This document shows, in pieces, positions 1 through 8,505 of a stretch of DNA of 14,873 nucleotides. The first letter of the stretch is position 1, and every line of letters begins with the position of its first letter. The notes under the pieces are model-generated. The model was not told the DNA's origin. It did not search any database and saw only the letters and a list, made by a program, of their open reading frames with translations. The position numbers and the translations under genes are program-made. Source of the stretch: Actinobacteria bacterium UBA3012 (GTDB lineage Bacteria; Actinomycetota; Actinomycetes; Nanopelagicales; Nanopelagicaceae); the NCBI GenBank assembly GCA_002346305.1, contig DDZI01000002.1, positions 1 through 14,873 of the forward strand, read 5' to 3'.

Positions 1-454
1 GAGCACTTGCTGGATCGCATGCAAAAACCAGACCTCTATTTTCCACATTTGGACAAGAGATATTAACCTCTATCGCACTAACGCCAGGTGCTTGACGAAC
101 TTTGCGAGCTAATGCCGCAAACTCTTCAACACTTTCACCTGCGATTGAAACAATTGTCCGGGCACCCTCGGCGTGCAACCAGGGAAGGTCATGCTCTAAA
201 AATGAATCGATTCCCGGACCTTGCAATCCAATAGCGTTTAACATCCCACTTGCCGTTTCAGCCATACGTGGTGTCGCACGACCTGAGCGAGGATTACTCA
301 TTACCGATTTAGTTACAACTGCCCCAATTTCCGAGAGTTTGAAAAATTGTGAAAGCTCTTTTCCATTGGCAGCACAACCACTTGCGGTAAATATTGGATG
401 AGGAAAGGTAACTGATCCAAATTTGGCTGACTGATCTAATTGATTTTGAGTCAT
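1..454 (-). CDS. pyrD: Dihydroorotate dehydrogenase, class 1B catalytic subunit (N-terminal part)
   Basis: This oxidises dihydroorotate to orotate, the fourth step of UMP synthesis, using FMN and passing electrons to the PyrK subunit. Only the first 151 codons are inside the window; the gene continues past the left edge. I translated it by hand from the ATG at 454. Visible motifs are TASGC (residues 23-27), VTKSV (47-51), NAIGLQGPG (73-81) and NISCPN (131-136). The last is the substrate-binding and catalytic loop. Cys134 sits where class 1 enzymes have their catalytic base; class 2, quinone-linked enzymes have Ser there, so this is class 1. The pyrK gene directly upstream makes it class 1B, which uses NAD. 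The start overlaps the pyrK stop as ATGA, and a GGTGG sequence lies 6 bases before the ATG, so translation is probably coupled. It is the last pyr gene visible in the operon. Confidence 0.95.
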   Translation of the reverse strand, partial: MTQNQLDQSAKFGSVTFPHPIFTASGCAANGKELSQFFKLSEIGAVVTKSVMSNPRSGRATPRMAETASGMLNAIGLQGPGIDSFLEHDLPWLHAEGARTIVSIAGESVEEFAALARKVRQAPGVSAIEVNISCPNVENRGLVFACDPASA

Positions 455-1293
455 TTAGGACCACCGTAAGTGCCTGGCGGAACTGATCCAATATCATCCC
501 ACCGAACTTTTGAACCTTCAAAAATCGGTCCTTCAGTGCAAGATCTGACCATTCGAGTTACACCATCATCACCAATAACCGGCAACACACAAGTCATGCA
601 AATTCCGATTCCACAAGCCATAGATTCTTCAACTGCACTTTGACATGGAATTTCTTTTGTCGCAGCGATTTTACTAATCGCTTGCAGCATTCCCATAGGA
701 CCGCAGGCATAAATAATATCTGTGCTATCAAGCAAACTTTCTATCGGATCAGTGACTCGACCTTGTGTTCCCATGGTTCCATCTTCAGTAAATATGGATA
801 ACGAATGCACCGATCTTTTTCCTTCTACGGGTGCAAATACTTTTTCAGCCGTCGCAGCACCGACAATCATTTCTACGCGGCAGTTTCTTTGCCTAAGTGA
901 ATCTCCTAGAGAAAAGAGAGCAGCAGATCCATATCCTCCACCGATCAAGAGCGCACGTACTGGCTCTTTTGGAATCCCAAAGGAGTTTCCGAGCGGACCT
1001 ACTACATCAATTTTTTCGTGGGGGGTTCTATTTACTAACCACCTAGTACCCGGCCCATTTGCAGAAACAATAATTTCAATCGTTCCACCAAAGGGACCTC
1101 TGCCTGAGGCTTGGTAAATTGCAAAAGAGCGTCGCAACAACATCGAACTTTTCTCATCACCAACACTTATGCCAATAAAGTTTCCCGGTTTCGCTCTCTC
1201 AGAAATTTTGTCTGCCGACAAAGTGATGTGGTGGTAGGCGCCAACACGCTTATTAGAAATAATTTCGCATTGAGTTTGCACTGGAGTACTCAT
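451..1293 (-). CDS. pyrK: Dihydroorotate dehydrogenase electron-transfer subunit (FAD/2Fe-2S)
   Basis: PyrK is the partner of class 1B PyrD. It carries electrons from the FMN of PyrD through a 2Fe-2S cluster and FAD to NAD+. The 280-residue protein starts with a ferredoxin-reductase-type FAD domain: RRSFAIY at 54-60 is the flavin-binding motif, followed by NGPGTRWL at 79-86. An NAD-binding domain follows, with LLIGGGYGSA at 115-124 and YACGPMGML at 195-203. The C-terminal cluster site has Cys227, Cys232, Cys235 and Cys252 in the CX4C-X2-C...C spacing of PyrK. Length is normal or slightly long for the family. Its ATG directly follows the carB stop (TAAATG) with no spacer, and the local Shine-Dalgarno sequence is weak, so translation probably depends on carB. 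It overlaps pyrD by 4 bases. PyrK-like proteins also pair with other flavoenzymes, but the pyrD neighbour settles the role. Confidence 0.95.
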   Translation of the reverse strand: MSTPVQTQCEIISNKRVGAYHHITLSADKISERAKPGNFIGISVGDEKSSMLLRRSFAIYQASGRGPFGGTIEIIVSANGPGTRWLVNRTPHEKIDVVGPLGNSFGIPKEPVRALLIGGGYGSAALFSLGDSLRQRNCRVEMIVGAATAEKVFAPVEGKRSVHSLSIFTEDGTMGTQGRVTDPIESLLDSTDIIYACGPMGMLQAISKIAATKEIPCQSAVEESMACGIGICMTCVLPVIGDDGVTRMVRSCTEGPIFEGSKVRWDDIGSVPPGTYGGPK

Positions 1294-4200
1294 TTACTTC
1301 AACCAGTCCTGCAATGATTTCACTTGGAATCCACCTTTTTGTTGAGCGGCTATTCCTAATACTGCTGCTTTAAGTCCCGGAATAGTCGTGATGATTGGGA
1401 TTCCTCTGGCAACTGCGGCAGTTCTAATCCGCCAACCATCTTCACGCGGTCCGGAACCGAATGGAGTATTTATCACCAGTGAAATTTGACCACTTTCAAT
1501 TGAGTCAACCGCGGTCAACTCTCCTTTAGGTCCCAAACCTTCTGAATATTTACGAATCACCTTAGCTTTAACGCCGGCTTTGGCTAAAACTTTTGCTGTT
1601 CCAGCGGTAGCGATAATTTTAAAACCTAACTTCGAGAGAGCTTTTACTGATTCTACGGAATGTGCTTTATCTCGATCAGCAAATGATGCAAAGACCGTGC
1701 CAGATGTAGGCAAGGCTCCTAAAGCACCACTTTGACTCTTAGAAAATGCAGCACCAAATTCATCATCCCTGCCCATAACTTCTCCAGTAGAACGCATCTC
1801 TGGACCTAGTAAAGAATCAACTCCACTTCCATCTTTCTTTCTAAATCTATTCCATGGCAGTACCGCTTCTTTAACACTAATGCCCTGTGCAACACCATCC
1901 CCTGACTTTGGCAAAGCGCCTTCTACTCTCAGATCTGCAATCGATTTACCTAATGAAATTGCGGCTGCACATTTTGCTAACGAGATACCTGTGGCTTTAC
2001 TAACAAAAGGAACAGTTCTAGATGCCCTTGGATTGGCCTCTAGTACGTATAACAGATTTTCAGCAATTGCGAATTGAATATTTATTAACCCTTTTACTCC
2101 GACTCCCCTGGCAATTTTTTCAGTTGCATCTCTGATCTCTTTACTCATGCTGGGCAGGATCGAAGTAGGAGGCAATACGCACGCTGAATCTCCGGAGTGC
2201 ACTCCAGCTTCTTCAATATGCTCCATGACTCCACCGAGAAATAAATCCTCGCCATCAAATAATGCGTCAACATCTACCTCAATCGCATCATCCAAAAACT
2301 TATCGATCATCACTGGATGAGATAAAGATATCTCGGTTGATTTACTGATGTAAGCAGATAGCGTCTGCTCGTCATAGACGATTTCCATTCCCCGGCCACC
2401 AAGAACATAAGAAGGTCTAGCTAAAACTGGGTAACCAATTTCATTTGCAATCTTTTGTGCTTGCTCAAAAGACCCAGCCATACCGAATTTTGGGGCACGT
2501 AGATTTTGATCCTTAAGTAATTGACCGAACAATCCGCGATCCTCAGCAATATCGATCGCTGCAGGACTTGTTCCGACAATAGGAACGCCGGCTGATTGCA
2601 ATCTTGCGGCAAGACCTAAAGGAGTTTGCCCTCCGAGTTGAACAACAACACCCACTATCGGTCCAACGGCGAGTTCTGCTTCATAAACTTCCATTACATC
2701 TTCAAAAGTTAACGGTTCAAAGTAAAGTCGATCTGAAGTGTCGTAATCCGTTGAAACAGTCTCTGGGTTGCAATTGATCATGATTGTTTCAAAATCCATC
2801 GCCCGCAAAGCGAAAGCAGCGTGGACACAGGAGTAATCAAACTCCACTCCCTGACCAATTCTATTTGGCCCACTTCCTAAAATGATTACTGCTGGTTTTG
2901 TTCTAGGTTCAACCTCTGTTTCATAATCATAAGAAGAGTAGTGATACGGGGTCATTGCCTTGAATTCAGCCGCGCAGGTATCAACTGTCTTATAAACCGG
3001 ATGCATTCCTAATATTGATCTGCGTTTTCTGACGTCCTCTTCTGTGCTGCCAGTTAATTCGGCTATCTGAAGATCTGAAAATCCTAAACGCTTAGCATCT
3101 CTTAAAACTTTCTCACTGGTCTCCCCTGGGGCGAGTAAGAGGTGAGCCATATTGTTGATGATTTCAATCTGAGCCAAGAACCAAGGGTCAATAAAACTAG
3201 CTTTGTGGGCTTGCTCAACTGTTGCGCCTAAAAACATTGCTTGTTGTACTGAGTGAATTCGACTCTCAGTTGCAACTCCGGCTTCGACTAACAATTCTTC
3301 TTTACTTTTAGTGATTTGATCCCAAGAGAAAGACCTTCCTTTTTTCTCGAGCGATCTAAGAGCCTTTTGCAAAGCCTCAGGAAAAGATCTTCCAATCGCC
3401 ATTGCTTCGCCAACACTTTTCATCGTTGTTGTTAGACGATTATCGGCTGCTGGGAATTTTTCAAAATTAAATCGCGGGACTTTCACAACAACATAATCAA
3501 GCGTTGGCTCGAATGAGGCTGGTGTCTCCTGGGTAATGTCATTTCTGATTTCATCTAAGGAGTAGCCAATTGCTAATTTCGCTGCAATCTTGGCGATAGG
3601 GAAACCGGTAGCTTTGGAAGCCAAAGCACTAGAGCGAGAAACTCTTGGATTCATTTCAATTACCACAATGCGACCATCTTTTGGATTGACTGCGAATTGA
3701 ATATTGCAACCACCAGTGTCCACCCCTACGGCCCTAATAATTCCGATCGAGAGGTCCCTCAACTTTTGATACTCAACATCCGTCAATGTCATAGCCGGGG
3801 CTACTGTTATTGAATCTCCGGTATGGACTCCCATAGGGTCGAAATTCTCAATAGAACAAACGACAACTACGTTATCTCTATGGTCGCGCATCATTTCTAG
3901 TTCAAACTCTTTCCAACCAAGAATCGACTCTTCAATCAACACCTCAGTTGTGGGGCTGTAACGCAATCCAGCGCCAGCTATTTCCGTTAATTCATTTTTT
4001 GTATATGCGATTCCAGAACCCAGACCACCCATTGTAAAAGAAGGTCTAACCACAACTGGATAGTTGAATTTTTCCGCTGCTTTGTAGCAATCTTCAATTG
4101 AATGACAGATCATCGATCCAGCGGATTCACCACCAATAGAGGCCACTATCTCTTTGAATAGTTGTCGGTCCTCACCTCTTCTAATGGCATCCACATTTGC

Positions 4201-4551
4201 ACCAATTAAACGAGTTTTGTATTTTTTTAAGATTCCAGCATCATGCAACGCAATCGCAGCATTAAGTGCTGTCTGACCACCAAGTGTTGCCAGAATCGCA
4301 TCCGGGCGTTCTTTGGCAATAACTTTCTCAACAAACTCAGGTGTTATTGGTTCAATATAAGTTGCATCAGCAAACTCTGGGTCGGTCATAATCGTGGCGG
4401 GATTAGAGTTAATTAAAATTACTCTGATGCCTTCGGCTTGTAGGACTCGGCAAGCTTGAGTTCCTGAATAATCAAATTCGCACGCTTGCCCAATGACGAT
4501 TGGACCAGAACCGATAACCAGAACGCTTTTAATTTCATTAAGACGAGGCAT
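1294..4551 (-). CDS. carB: Carbamoyl-phosphate synthase, large subunit
   Basis: CarB makes carbamoyl phosphate from bicarbonate, two ATP and ammonia channelled from CarA, feeding both pyrimidine and arginine synthesis. At 1085 residues it is full length for the family. The two homologous synthetase halves are clear. The first carries GSGPIVIGQ (14-22) and EFDYSGTQA (25-33), with its ATP-grasp domain at about 125-325 including EMNPRVSRSSAL (299-310). The second repeats these as GSGPNRIGQ (559-567) and EFDYS (570-574), with its ATP-grasp at about 670-865 including EANPRASRT (838-846). Between them is the helical oligomerisation region (about 400-550). The C-terminus (about 950-1085) is an MGS-like allosteric domain with TAGTAKVLAKAG (982-993) and NTPFG (1028-1032), where UMP inhibits the enzyme in related proteins. 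The start overlaps the carA stop by 14 bases, with GGGGGAG 5 bases before the ATG. Confidence 0.98.
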   Translation of the reverse strand: MPRLNEIKSVLVIGSGPIVIGQACEFDYSGTQACRVLQAEGIRVILINSNPATIMTDPEFADATYIEPITPEFVEKVIAKERPDAILATLGGQTALNAAIALHDAGILKKYKTRLIGANVDAIRRGEDRQLFKEIVASIGGESAGSMICHSIEDCYKAAEKFNYPVVVRPSFTMGGLGSGIAYTKNELTEIAGAGLRYSPTTEVLIEESILGWKEFELEMMRDHRDNVVVVCSIENFDPMGVHTGDSITVAPAMTLTDVEYQKLRDLSIGIIRAVGVDTGGCNIQFAVNPKDGRIVVIEMNPRVSRSSALASKATGFPIAKIAAKLAIGYSLDEIRNDITQETPASFEPTLDYVVVKVPRFNFEKFPAADNRLTTTMKSVGEAMAIGRSFPEALQKALRSLEKKGRSFSWDQITKSKEELLVEAGVATESRIHSVQQAMFLGATVEQAHKASFIDPWFLAQIEIINNMAHLLLAPGETSEKVLRDAKRLGFSDLQIAELTGSTEEDVRKRRSILGMHPVYKTVDTCAAEFKAMTPYHYSSYDYETEVEPRTKPAVIILGSGPNRIGQGVEFDYSCVHAAFALRAMDFETIMINCNPETVSTDYDTSDRLYFEPLTFEDVMEVYEAELAVGPIVGVVVQLGGQTPLGLAARLQSAGVPIVGTSPAAIDIAEDRGLFGQLLKDQNLRAPKFGMAGSFEQAQKIANEIGYPVLARPSYVLGGRGMEIVYDEQTLSAYISKSTEISLSHPVMIDKFLDDAIEVDVDALFDGEDLFLGGVMEHIEEAGVHSGDSACVLPPTSILPSMSKEIRDATEKIARGVGVKGLINIQFAIAENLLYVLEANPRASRTVPFVSKATGISLAKCAAAISLGKSIADLRVEGALPKSGDGVAQGISVKEAVLPWNRFRKKDGSGVDSLLGPEMRSTGEVMGRDDEFGAAFSKSQSGALGALPTSGTVFASFADRDKAHSVESVKALSKLGFKIIATAGTAKVLAKAGVKAKVIRKYSEGLGPKGELTAVDSIESGQISLVINTPFGSGPREDGWRIRTAAVARGIPIITTIPGLKAAVLGIAAQQKGGFQVKSLQDWLK

Positions 4552-5659
4552 TAACTCCCCCTTTCATTAAATCTACAAACCGATCGAAAAGATATCCGGC
4601 ATCATGTGGACCTGCTGCGGCTTCTGGGTGGTACTGAACGCTAAAAGCCGGGCGATCTAGTAACGCCAACCCCTCAACAACTCCATCATTTAAGCAAATA
4701 TGCGTGACTTCACCTTTTCCATAAACCGTGTCAAAAGTTCCATCGACAGGTGCTTGAACTGCAAAACCATGATTGTGAGCAGTAATTTCAACCTTATTCG
4801 TGGTCTTGTCCATTACCGGTTGATTAATGCCGCGATGTCCATAACGTAATTTATAAGTTTCAAAACCTAACGCACGTCCAAATATTTGATGTCCGAAACA
4901 AATCCCGAAGATTGGAATCTCTTTCAACAAGAGTTCACGTACCAGTGAAATTACTTCAACCATCGTGGATGGGTCTCCAGGACCATTTGAGAGAAATACT
5001 CCATCTGGAGAAATTCCCAACAACTCTTCAATCCTCACATCTTGAGGAAATACATGTACTTCTATTCCTCGCTCTGACATTAGCCGCGGTGTAGCCGCTT
5101 TAATCCCTAAATCAATTGCTGCGACTGTAAATAACTTCTTTCCTTTCGCTGGAACTATGTACTTTTTCTCTGTTGTTACCTCAGAAGATAATTGAGCACC
5201 ACTCATCTCTGGAGATTTACGAACGCGCTTAACCATCTCTTCTCTAGTTAGATCTAGATTTGAAAAAATTCCAACTCGCATCACGCCACATTCCCGCAAA
5301 TGACGCGTAATCGCTCTGGTATCTACGTTGCAGATACCTACTATTCCTTGCTGTACGAGATCATCTTCCAGTGAACGTTCGGCTCGCCAATTTGAAACAA
5401 TCGGTGACGGATCTCTTACAACAAAACCGGAAACCCAAATCTTGCGAGATTCTTCATCGGTTTTATTCATTCCGGTGTTGCCAATATGAGGTGCGGTCAT
5501 AATTACGACTTGGCGGTGATACGAAGGATCTGTCAAAGTTTCTTGATAGCCAGTCATCCCGGTTGAGAAAACTGCCTCACCGTAAGTTTCACCATCGCTG
5601 CCCCAAGATTCGCCTTCAAAAATCTTGCCATCATCTAAAACAAAAAATGCATTTCCCAT
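4538..5659 (-). CDS. carA: Carbamoyl-phosphate synthase, small (glutaminase) subunit
   Basis: CarA hydrolyses glutamine and hands the ammonia to CarB through an internal tunnel. The 373-residue length is typical. The N-terminal CarA-specific domain (about 1-170) contains GMTGYQETLTDPSY (34-47) and NVDTRAITRHLR (111-122). The C-terminal class I glutamine amidotransferase domain has GICFGHQ with nucleophile Cys254, and QYHPEA with His344 and Glu346, so the catalytic triad is complete. SNGPGDP (224-230) is also conserved. The ATG overlaps the pyrC stop by one base (TAATG). I see no Shine-Dalgarno sequence in the preceding 20 bases, so expression probably relies on ribosomes terminating on pyrC. 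It overlaps carB by 14 bases, which fits equal synthesis of the two subunits. Confidence 0.98.
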   Translation of the reverse strand: MGNAFFVLDDGKIFEGESWGSDGETYGEAVFSTGMTGYQETLTDPSYHRQVVIMTAPHIGNTGMNKTDEESRKIWVSGFVVRDPSPIVSNWRAERSLEDDLVQQGIVGICNVDTRAITRHLRECGVMRVGIFSNLDLTREEMVKRVRKSPEMSGAQLSSEVTTEKKYIVPAKGKKLFTVAAIDLGIKAATPRLMSERGIEVHVFPQDVRIEELLGISPDGVFLSNGPGDPSTMVEVISLVRELLLKEIPIFGICFGHQIFGRALGFETYKLRYGHRGINQPVMDKTTNKVEITAHNHGFAVQAPVDGTFDTVYGKGEVTHICLNDGVVEGLALLDRPAFSVQYHPEAAAGPHDAGYLFDRFVDLMKGGVNASS

Positions 5660-6951
5660 TAGCGGGCGACCATTTGCGTAGAAATCATGGTTGGCTTGCC
5701 TTGAAAAAATACATGCCTGACTTGTCCAGGTAAATCCATTCCTACAAAGGGAGTGTTCTTACTTTTAGAAATCTGTTCTGCTGCAACAACGACCTGGCTC
5801 TGATTCGGATCATAGATACAGATATTTGCGGGTGCTCCAACCGCTAGTGCAACTCCTTGCCCTTTTGCTCTGCCAATTATTGCTGGAGTAATTGACATCC
5901 GACCAGCAACTTGAGACCAGTTAAGTAATCCAGTGTCAACCATGGTTTTTTGGACTACCGACAAAGCTGTCTCAAGACCGATCATTCCATTAGCCGCACC
6001 TGCCCATTCACATTCTTTATCTTCCGCAGGATGCGGGGCATGATCGGTAGCGACGATATCGATCGTTCCATCTGCTAATCCCATTCGCAGTGCTGCAATA
6101 TCTTCATTACTTCGCAAAGGCGGGTTTACTTTGAATTTTGGATCGTAACTTTCTACAAGTTCATCAGATAAAAGTAGGTGATGTGGTGTTACTTCAGCCG
6201 TAACATCAATGCCGCGCGATTTTGCCCACCTGATGATGTCAACACTTCCGGCTGTAGAAACGTGACAGATATGCAATCTTGATTTCACATGGGAAGCAAG
6301 TAAAACATCTCGTGCGATTATTCCTTCTTCTGCGACCGCTGGCCATCCCCGTAATCCCAATCTTGCTGACACACTTCCTTCATTCATCTGTGCATTTACA
6401 GTTAGTTTTGGATCTTGCGCATGTTGAGCAACTACCCCATCAAATTGGCGCACATATTCAAGTGCTCGACGCATCATCTGCGAATCACTTACGCATTTTC
6501 CATCATCGCTAAAGACTCTAACTTGGGCAGCAGAATGCGCCATTGCACCTAATTCAGCCATACTTTCACCGGCTAAATCTTTGGTAACTGCTCCAACAGC
6601 AAAGACTTCACACCAACCGGCTTCTCTACCTAAACGAACCACCTGTTCGACAACCCCTGCCGTATCTGCCACAGGGTCGGTGTTGGCCATGGCAAAAACT
6701 GCGGTGTATCCACCCCGAGCTGCGGCGCGCGTTCCAGTTAAAACTGTTTCAGCATCTTCACGTCCAGGCTCGCGCAAATGAGTATGCAGATCTACTAAAC
6801 CAGGAAGAGCCACACAACCAGATCCGTCTAACACCTTGTCATAACTCCCAGTCGGTTTACTGGAAATTTCAGCAATCACGCCGTCTGCAATTCCGATAGC
6901 AACCTTTTCGCCGTTTACTAATTCAACATCTTTGATTAAGTAAGTACTCAT
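5659..6951 (-). CDS. pyrC: Dihydroorotase (class I)
   Basis: This zinc amidohydrolase cyclises N-carbamoyl-aspartate to dihydroorotate, the third step of UMP synthesis. I place the start at the ATG at 6951, giving 430 residues. It overlaps the pyrB stop as ATGA and has GGAG 7 bases upstream. The reading frame stays open another 36 codons upstream, but that stretch lies inside pyrB and does not look like a dihydroorotase N-terminus. Metal and catalytic residues are visible: HTHLR (His56, His58), FSDDG with Asp150, QHAQD with His177, HICHVS with His230, and ATDHAPH with Asp303. A bridging Asp in FSDDG, rather than a carboxylated Lys, is typical of the class I (Aquifex/Bacillus-like) enzymes. 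The NPPLR substrate-binding motif is at 276-280. It lies between pyrB and carA. Confidence 0.97.
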   Translation of the reverse strand: MSTYLIKDVELVNGEKVAIGIADGVIAEISSKPTGSYDKVLDGSGCVALPGLVDLHTHLREPGREDAETVLTGTRAAARGGYTAVFAMANTDPVADTAGVVEQVVRLGREAGWCEVFAVGAVTKDLAGESMAELGAMAHSAAQVRVFSDDGKCVSDSQMMRRALEYVRQFDGVVAQHAQDPKLTVNAQMNEGSVSARLGLRGWPAVAEEGIIARDVLLASHVKSRLHICHVSTAGSVDIIRWAKSRGIDVTAEVTPHHLLLSDELVESYDPKFKVNPPLRSNEDIAALRMGLADGTIDIVATDHAPHPAEDKECEWAGAANGMIGLETALSVVQKTMVDTGLLNWSQVAGRMSITPAIIGRAKGQGVALAVGAPANICIYDPNQSQVVVAAEQISKSKNTPFVGMDLPGQVRHVFFQGKPTMISTQMVAR

Positions 6952-7910
6952 GAACCAACTCCAATATTTCCACCGAGAAGTAAGTAAAGAACTGCCATAC
7001 GCACACTGACTCCATTTGCAACTTGTTCCAAGATCACAGAATGAACTCCATCTGCACACTCTGCCGAAATCTCTAAACCTCTATTCATAGGTCCTGGATG
7101 TAGAATCAGCGCTTCATTTTTCAACAAATTCATCCGATCGAGATTTAGTCCGAACAACCTTGAATACTCTCTAGTTGACGGGAAAAAGGAGTTTTGCATA
7201 CGTTCACTTTGGACTCGAAGCATCATGACCGCGTCGACTTCAGGTAGTACTTGATCAATCGCGTAAGAAATTTGCACAGGCCAACTCTCTACACCCACTG
7301 GGATTAAAGTTGGAGGAGCAACCAAAGTTACTTTGGCGCCAAGGAGTGTAAGAAGAAGTACATTGCTGCGAGCAACTCTTGAATGCAAGACATCACCAAC
7401 TATTGCTATGTGCTTTCCTTCTAAGTCACCACCTACTGTTCCAAGATGACGTCTAATTGTGAAAGCATCTAGTAACGCTTGAGTGGGATGTTCATGTGTT
7501 CCATCCCCAGCATTTATTACAACTCCATTTGTCCATCCAGCAAGTCGATTTGCTGCACCGGATTCTGGATGTCGAAGAATTACCGCATCAGCCCCCATTG
7601 CTTGCAAAGTTAGCGCCGTATCTTTCAGCGATTCACCTTTGCTGACACTGGATCCTTTTGCAGAAAAATTGATTACATCAGCTGACAAGCGCTTGGCCGC
7701 CGCTTCAAAAGAGATTCGAGTTCTAGTTGAATCTTCGTAAAATAAGTTGACGATGGTTCGACCCCGAAGTGTTGGTAACTTCTTGATTGGCGCATCAGAG
7801 ATCTTCGCTAATTCCTCAGCGGTATCTAAGATCAATAAAGCTTGGTCATGATTTAAATCAGCAATTGATAAGAGGTGACGTGGCAATTCAGTAACCAACT
7901 CAGGACTCAT
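6948..7910 (-). CDS. pyrB: Aspartate carbamoyltransferase catalytic subunit
   Basis: PyrB joins carbamoyl phosphate and aspartate, the committed step of pyrimidine synthesis. The carbamoyl-phosphate loop STRTR is at 61-65, followed by the SxxxKGES element (88-94). GDGTHEHPTQALLD (135-148) belongs to the phosphate and aspartate sites, and HPGPMNRGLE (271-280) is the conserved C-terminal motif. I choose the ATG at 7910 (320 residues) because AGGTG lies 3 bases upstream. An in-frame TTG at 7922 would add only four residues and has no ribosome site. The gene overlaps the pyrR stop by 11 bases. No regulatory pyrI gene is present, so the enzyme is probably an unregulated trimer, or a complex with PyrC as in some bacteria. 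Control would then rest on PyrR and on CarB allostery. Confidence 0.97.
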   Translation of the reverse strand: MSPELVTELPRHLLSIADLNHDQALLILDTAEELAKISDAPIKKLPTLRGRTIVNLFYEDSTRTRISFEAAAKRLSADVINFSAKGSSVSKGESLKDTALTLQAMGADAVILRHPESGAANRLAGWTNGVVINAGDGTHEHPTQALLDAFTIRRHLGTVGGDLEGKHIAIVGDVLHSRVARSNVLLLTLLGAKVTLVAPPTLIPVGVESWPVQISYAIDQVLPEVDAVMMLRVQSERMQNSFFPSTREYSRLFGLNLDRMNLLKNEALILHPGPMNRGLEISAECADGVHSVILEQVANGVSVRMAVLYLLLGGNIGVGS

Positions 7911-8454
7911 TTGCACCTGCAATCACAATTTGATCAATTTCATCAATTTCGCTAATTGAGACTCGAACAAGTTCATCCGCTGAAGTTGGGAGATTTTTCC
8001 CGACATAATCTGCCCGGATTGGAAGTTGCCGATGTCCCCGATCAACTAGCACCGCAAGTTGAACTTGAGCCGGACGACCAACTTCACCAAGTGCATCAAG
8101 TGCCGCCCTGATTGTTCGACCAGAAAAAAGTACGTCATCCACTAAGACCACAATTTTGTCTTCTACACCGCTAGGTGGAATCACTGTTGGTGTTAGCGCG
8201 CGTGGTGGTCTTGAACGCAGATCATCACGGTGCAAGGTGATATCTAAAACGCCATTAGGGATTTCGCGTTGATCTATTGAACCTATGATTTTGGCTAACC
8301 GGGCGGCTAGATAGGCGCCACGTGTTGGTATGCCAAGTAAAAGTAAATTCTCAGAGCCGCGATTTTTTTCGATAATTTCATGGGCAATTCGAGTTAACGC
8401 CCGGGAGATATCTCCCTGTTCTAAAACCGTTTTGACAGGCTTCCCAGCACTCAT
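7900..8454 (-). CDS. pyrR: Pyrimidine operon RNA-binding regulator / uracil phosphoribosyltransferase PyrR
   Basis: PyrR binds the pyr mRNA leader when UMP or UTP is high and lowers expression of the operon; many members also have weak uracil phosphoribosyltransferase activity. The 184-residue protein is a type I phosphoribosyltransferase. The PRPP loop VLVDDVLFSGRT is at 103-114, and the PyrR hallmark DRGHRQLPIRADYVGKNLPTS spans 138-158. LLLLGIPTRGAYLA (37-50) precedes the first substrate loop, and DLRSR lies at 78-82. The start ATG has AAGGAG 7 bases upstream, and that sequence is part of the PyrR-binding hairpin, so the protein probably represses its own translation. It is the first gene of the operon, as in mycobacteria and corynebacteria, and overlaps pyrB by 11 bases. 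Confidence 0.97.
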   Translation of the reverse strand: MSAGKPVKTVLEQGDISRALTRIAHEIIEKNRGSENLLLLGIPTRGAYLAARLAKIIGSIDQREIPNGVLDITLHRDDLRSRPPRALTPTVIPPSGVEDKIVVLVDDVLFSGRTIRAALDALGEVGRPAQVQLAVLVDRGHRQLPIRADYVGKNLPTSADELVRVSISEIDEIDQIVIAGANES

Positions 8455-8462
8455 CGACTCAC

Positions 8463-8500
8463 TCCTTCCCCGCCTCTCTGGACGGGTCGTTAAAGGACAG
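8463..8500 (-). promoter_or_regulatory. PyrR-binding RNA element overlapping the pyrR Shine-Dalgarno
   Basis: In the minus-strand leader, the sequence CCCG-UCCAGAGAGG-CGGG (8486 to 8469) forms a four-pair upper stem closed by the loop UCCAGAGAGG, which matches the known PyrR recognition loop of Bacillus and relatives. Below it, UCCUU (8497-8493) can pair with AAGGA (8467-8463), leaving the 5-prime internal loop UAACGA. AAGGAG (8467-8462) is the pyrR Shine-Dalgarno sequence, so the lower stem hides it. No U-run or alternative antiterminator stem follows before the ATG. That argues for translational repression, as known in Mycobacterium smegmatis, rather than the transcription attenuation seen in Bacillus. 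The loop match is seen directly; the mechanism is inferred. Confidence 0.88.
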
Positions 8501-8505
8501 CCCTA

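Noticed and set aside
722..1117. 131-codon plus-strand open frame
   Set aside because: It lies opposite pyrK, whose cofactor motifs and full length identify the true coding strand.
6952..7059. Upstream extension of the pyrC reading frame by 36 codons
   Set aside because: It lies wholly inside pyrB, has no dihydroorotase-like sequence, and the ATG at 6951 has a good ribosome site and the ATGA overlap typical of this operon.
7916..7950. Near-repeat of ATCAATTT units at the pyrR end
   Set aside because: It simply encodes the repetitive acidic tail of PyrR (EIDEIDQI) and shows no repeat unit outside the coding sequence.
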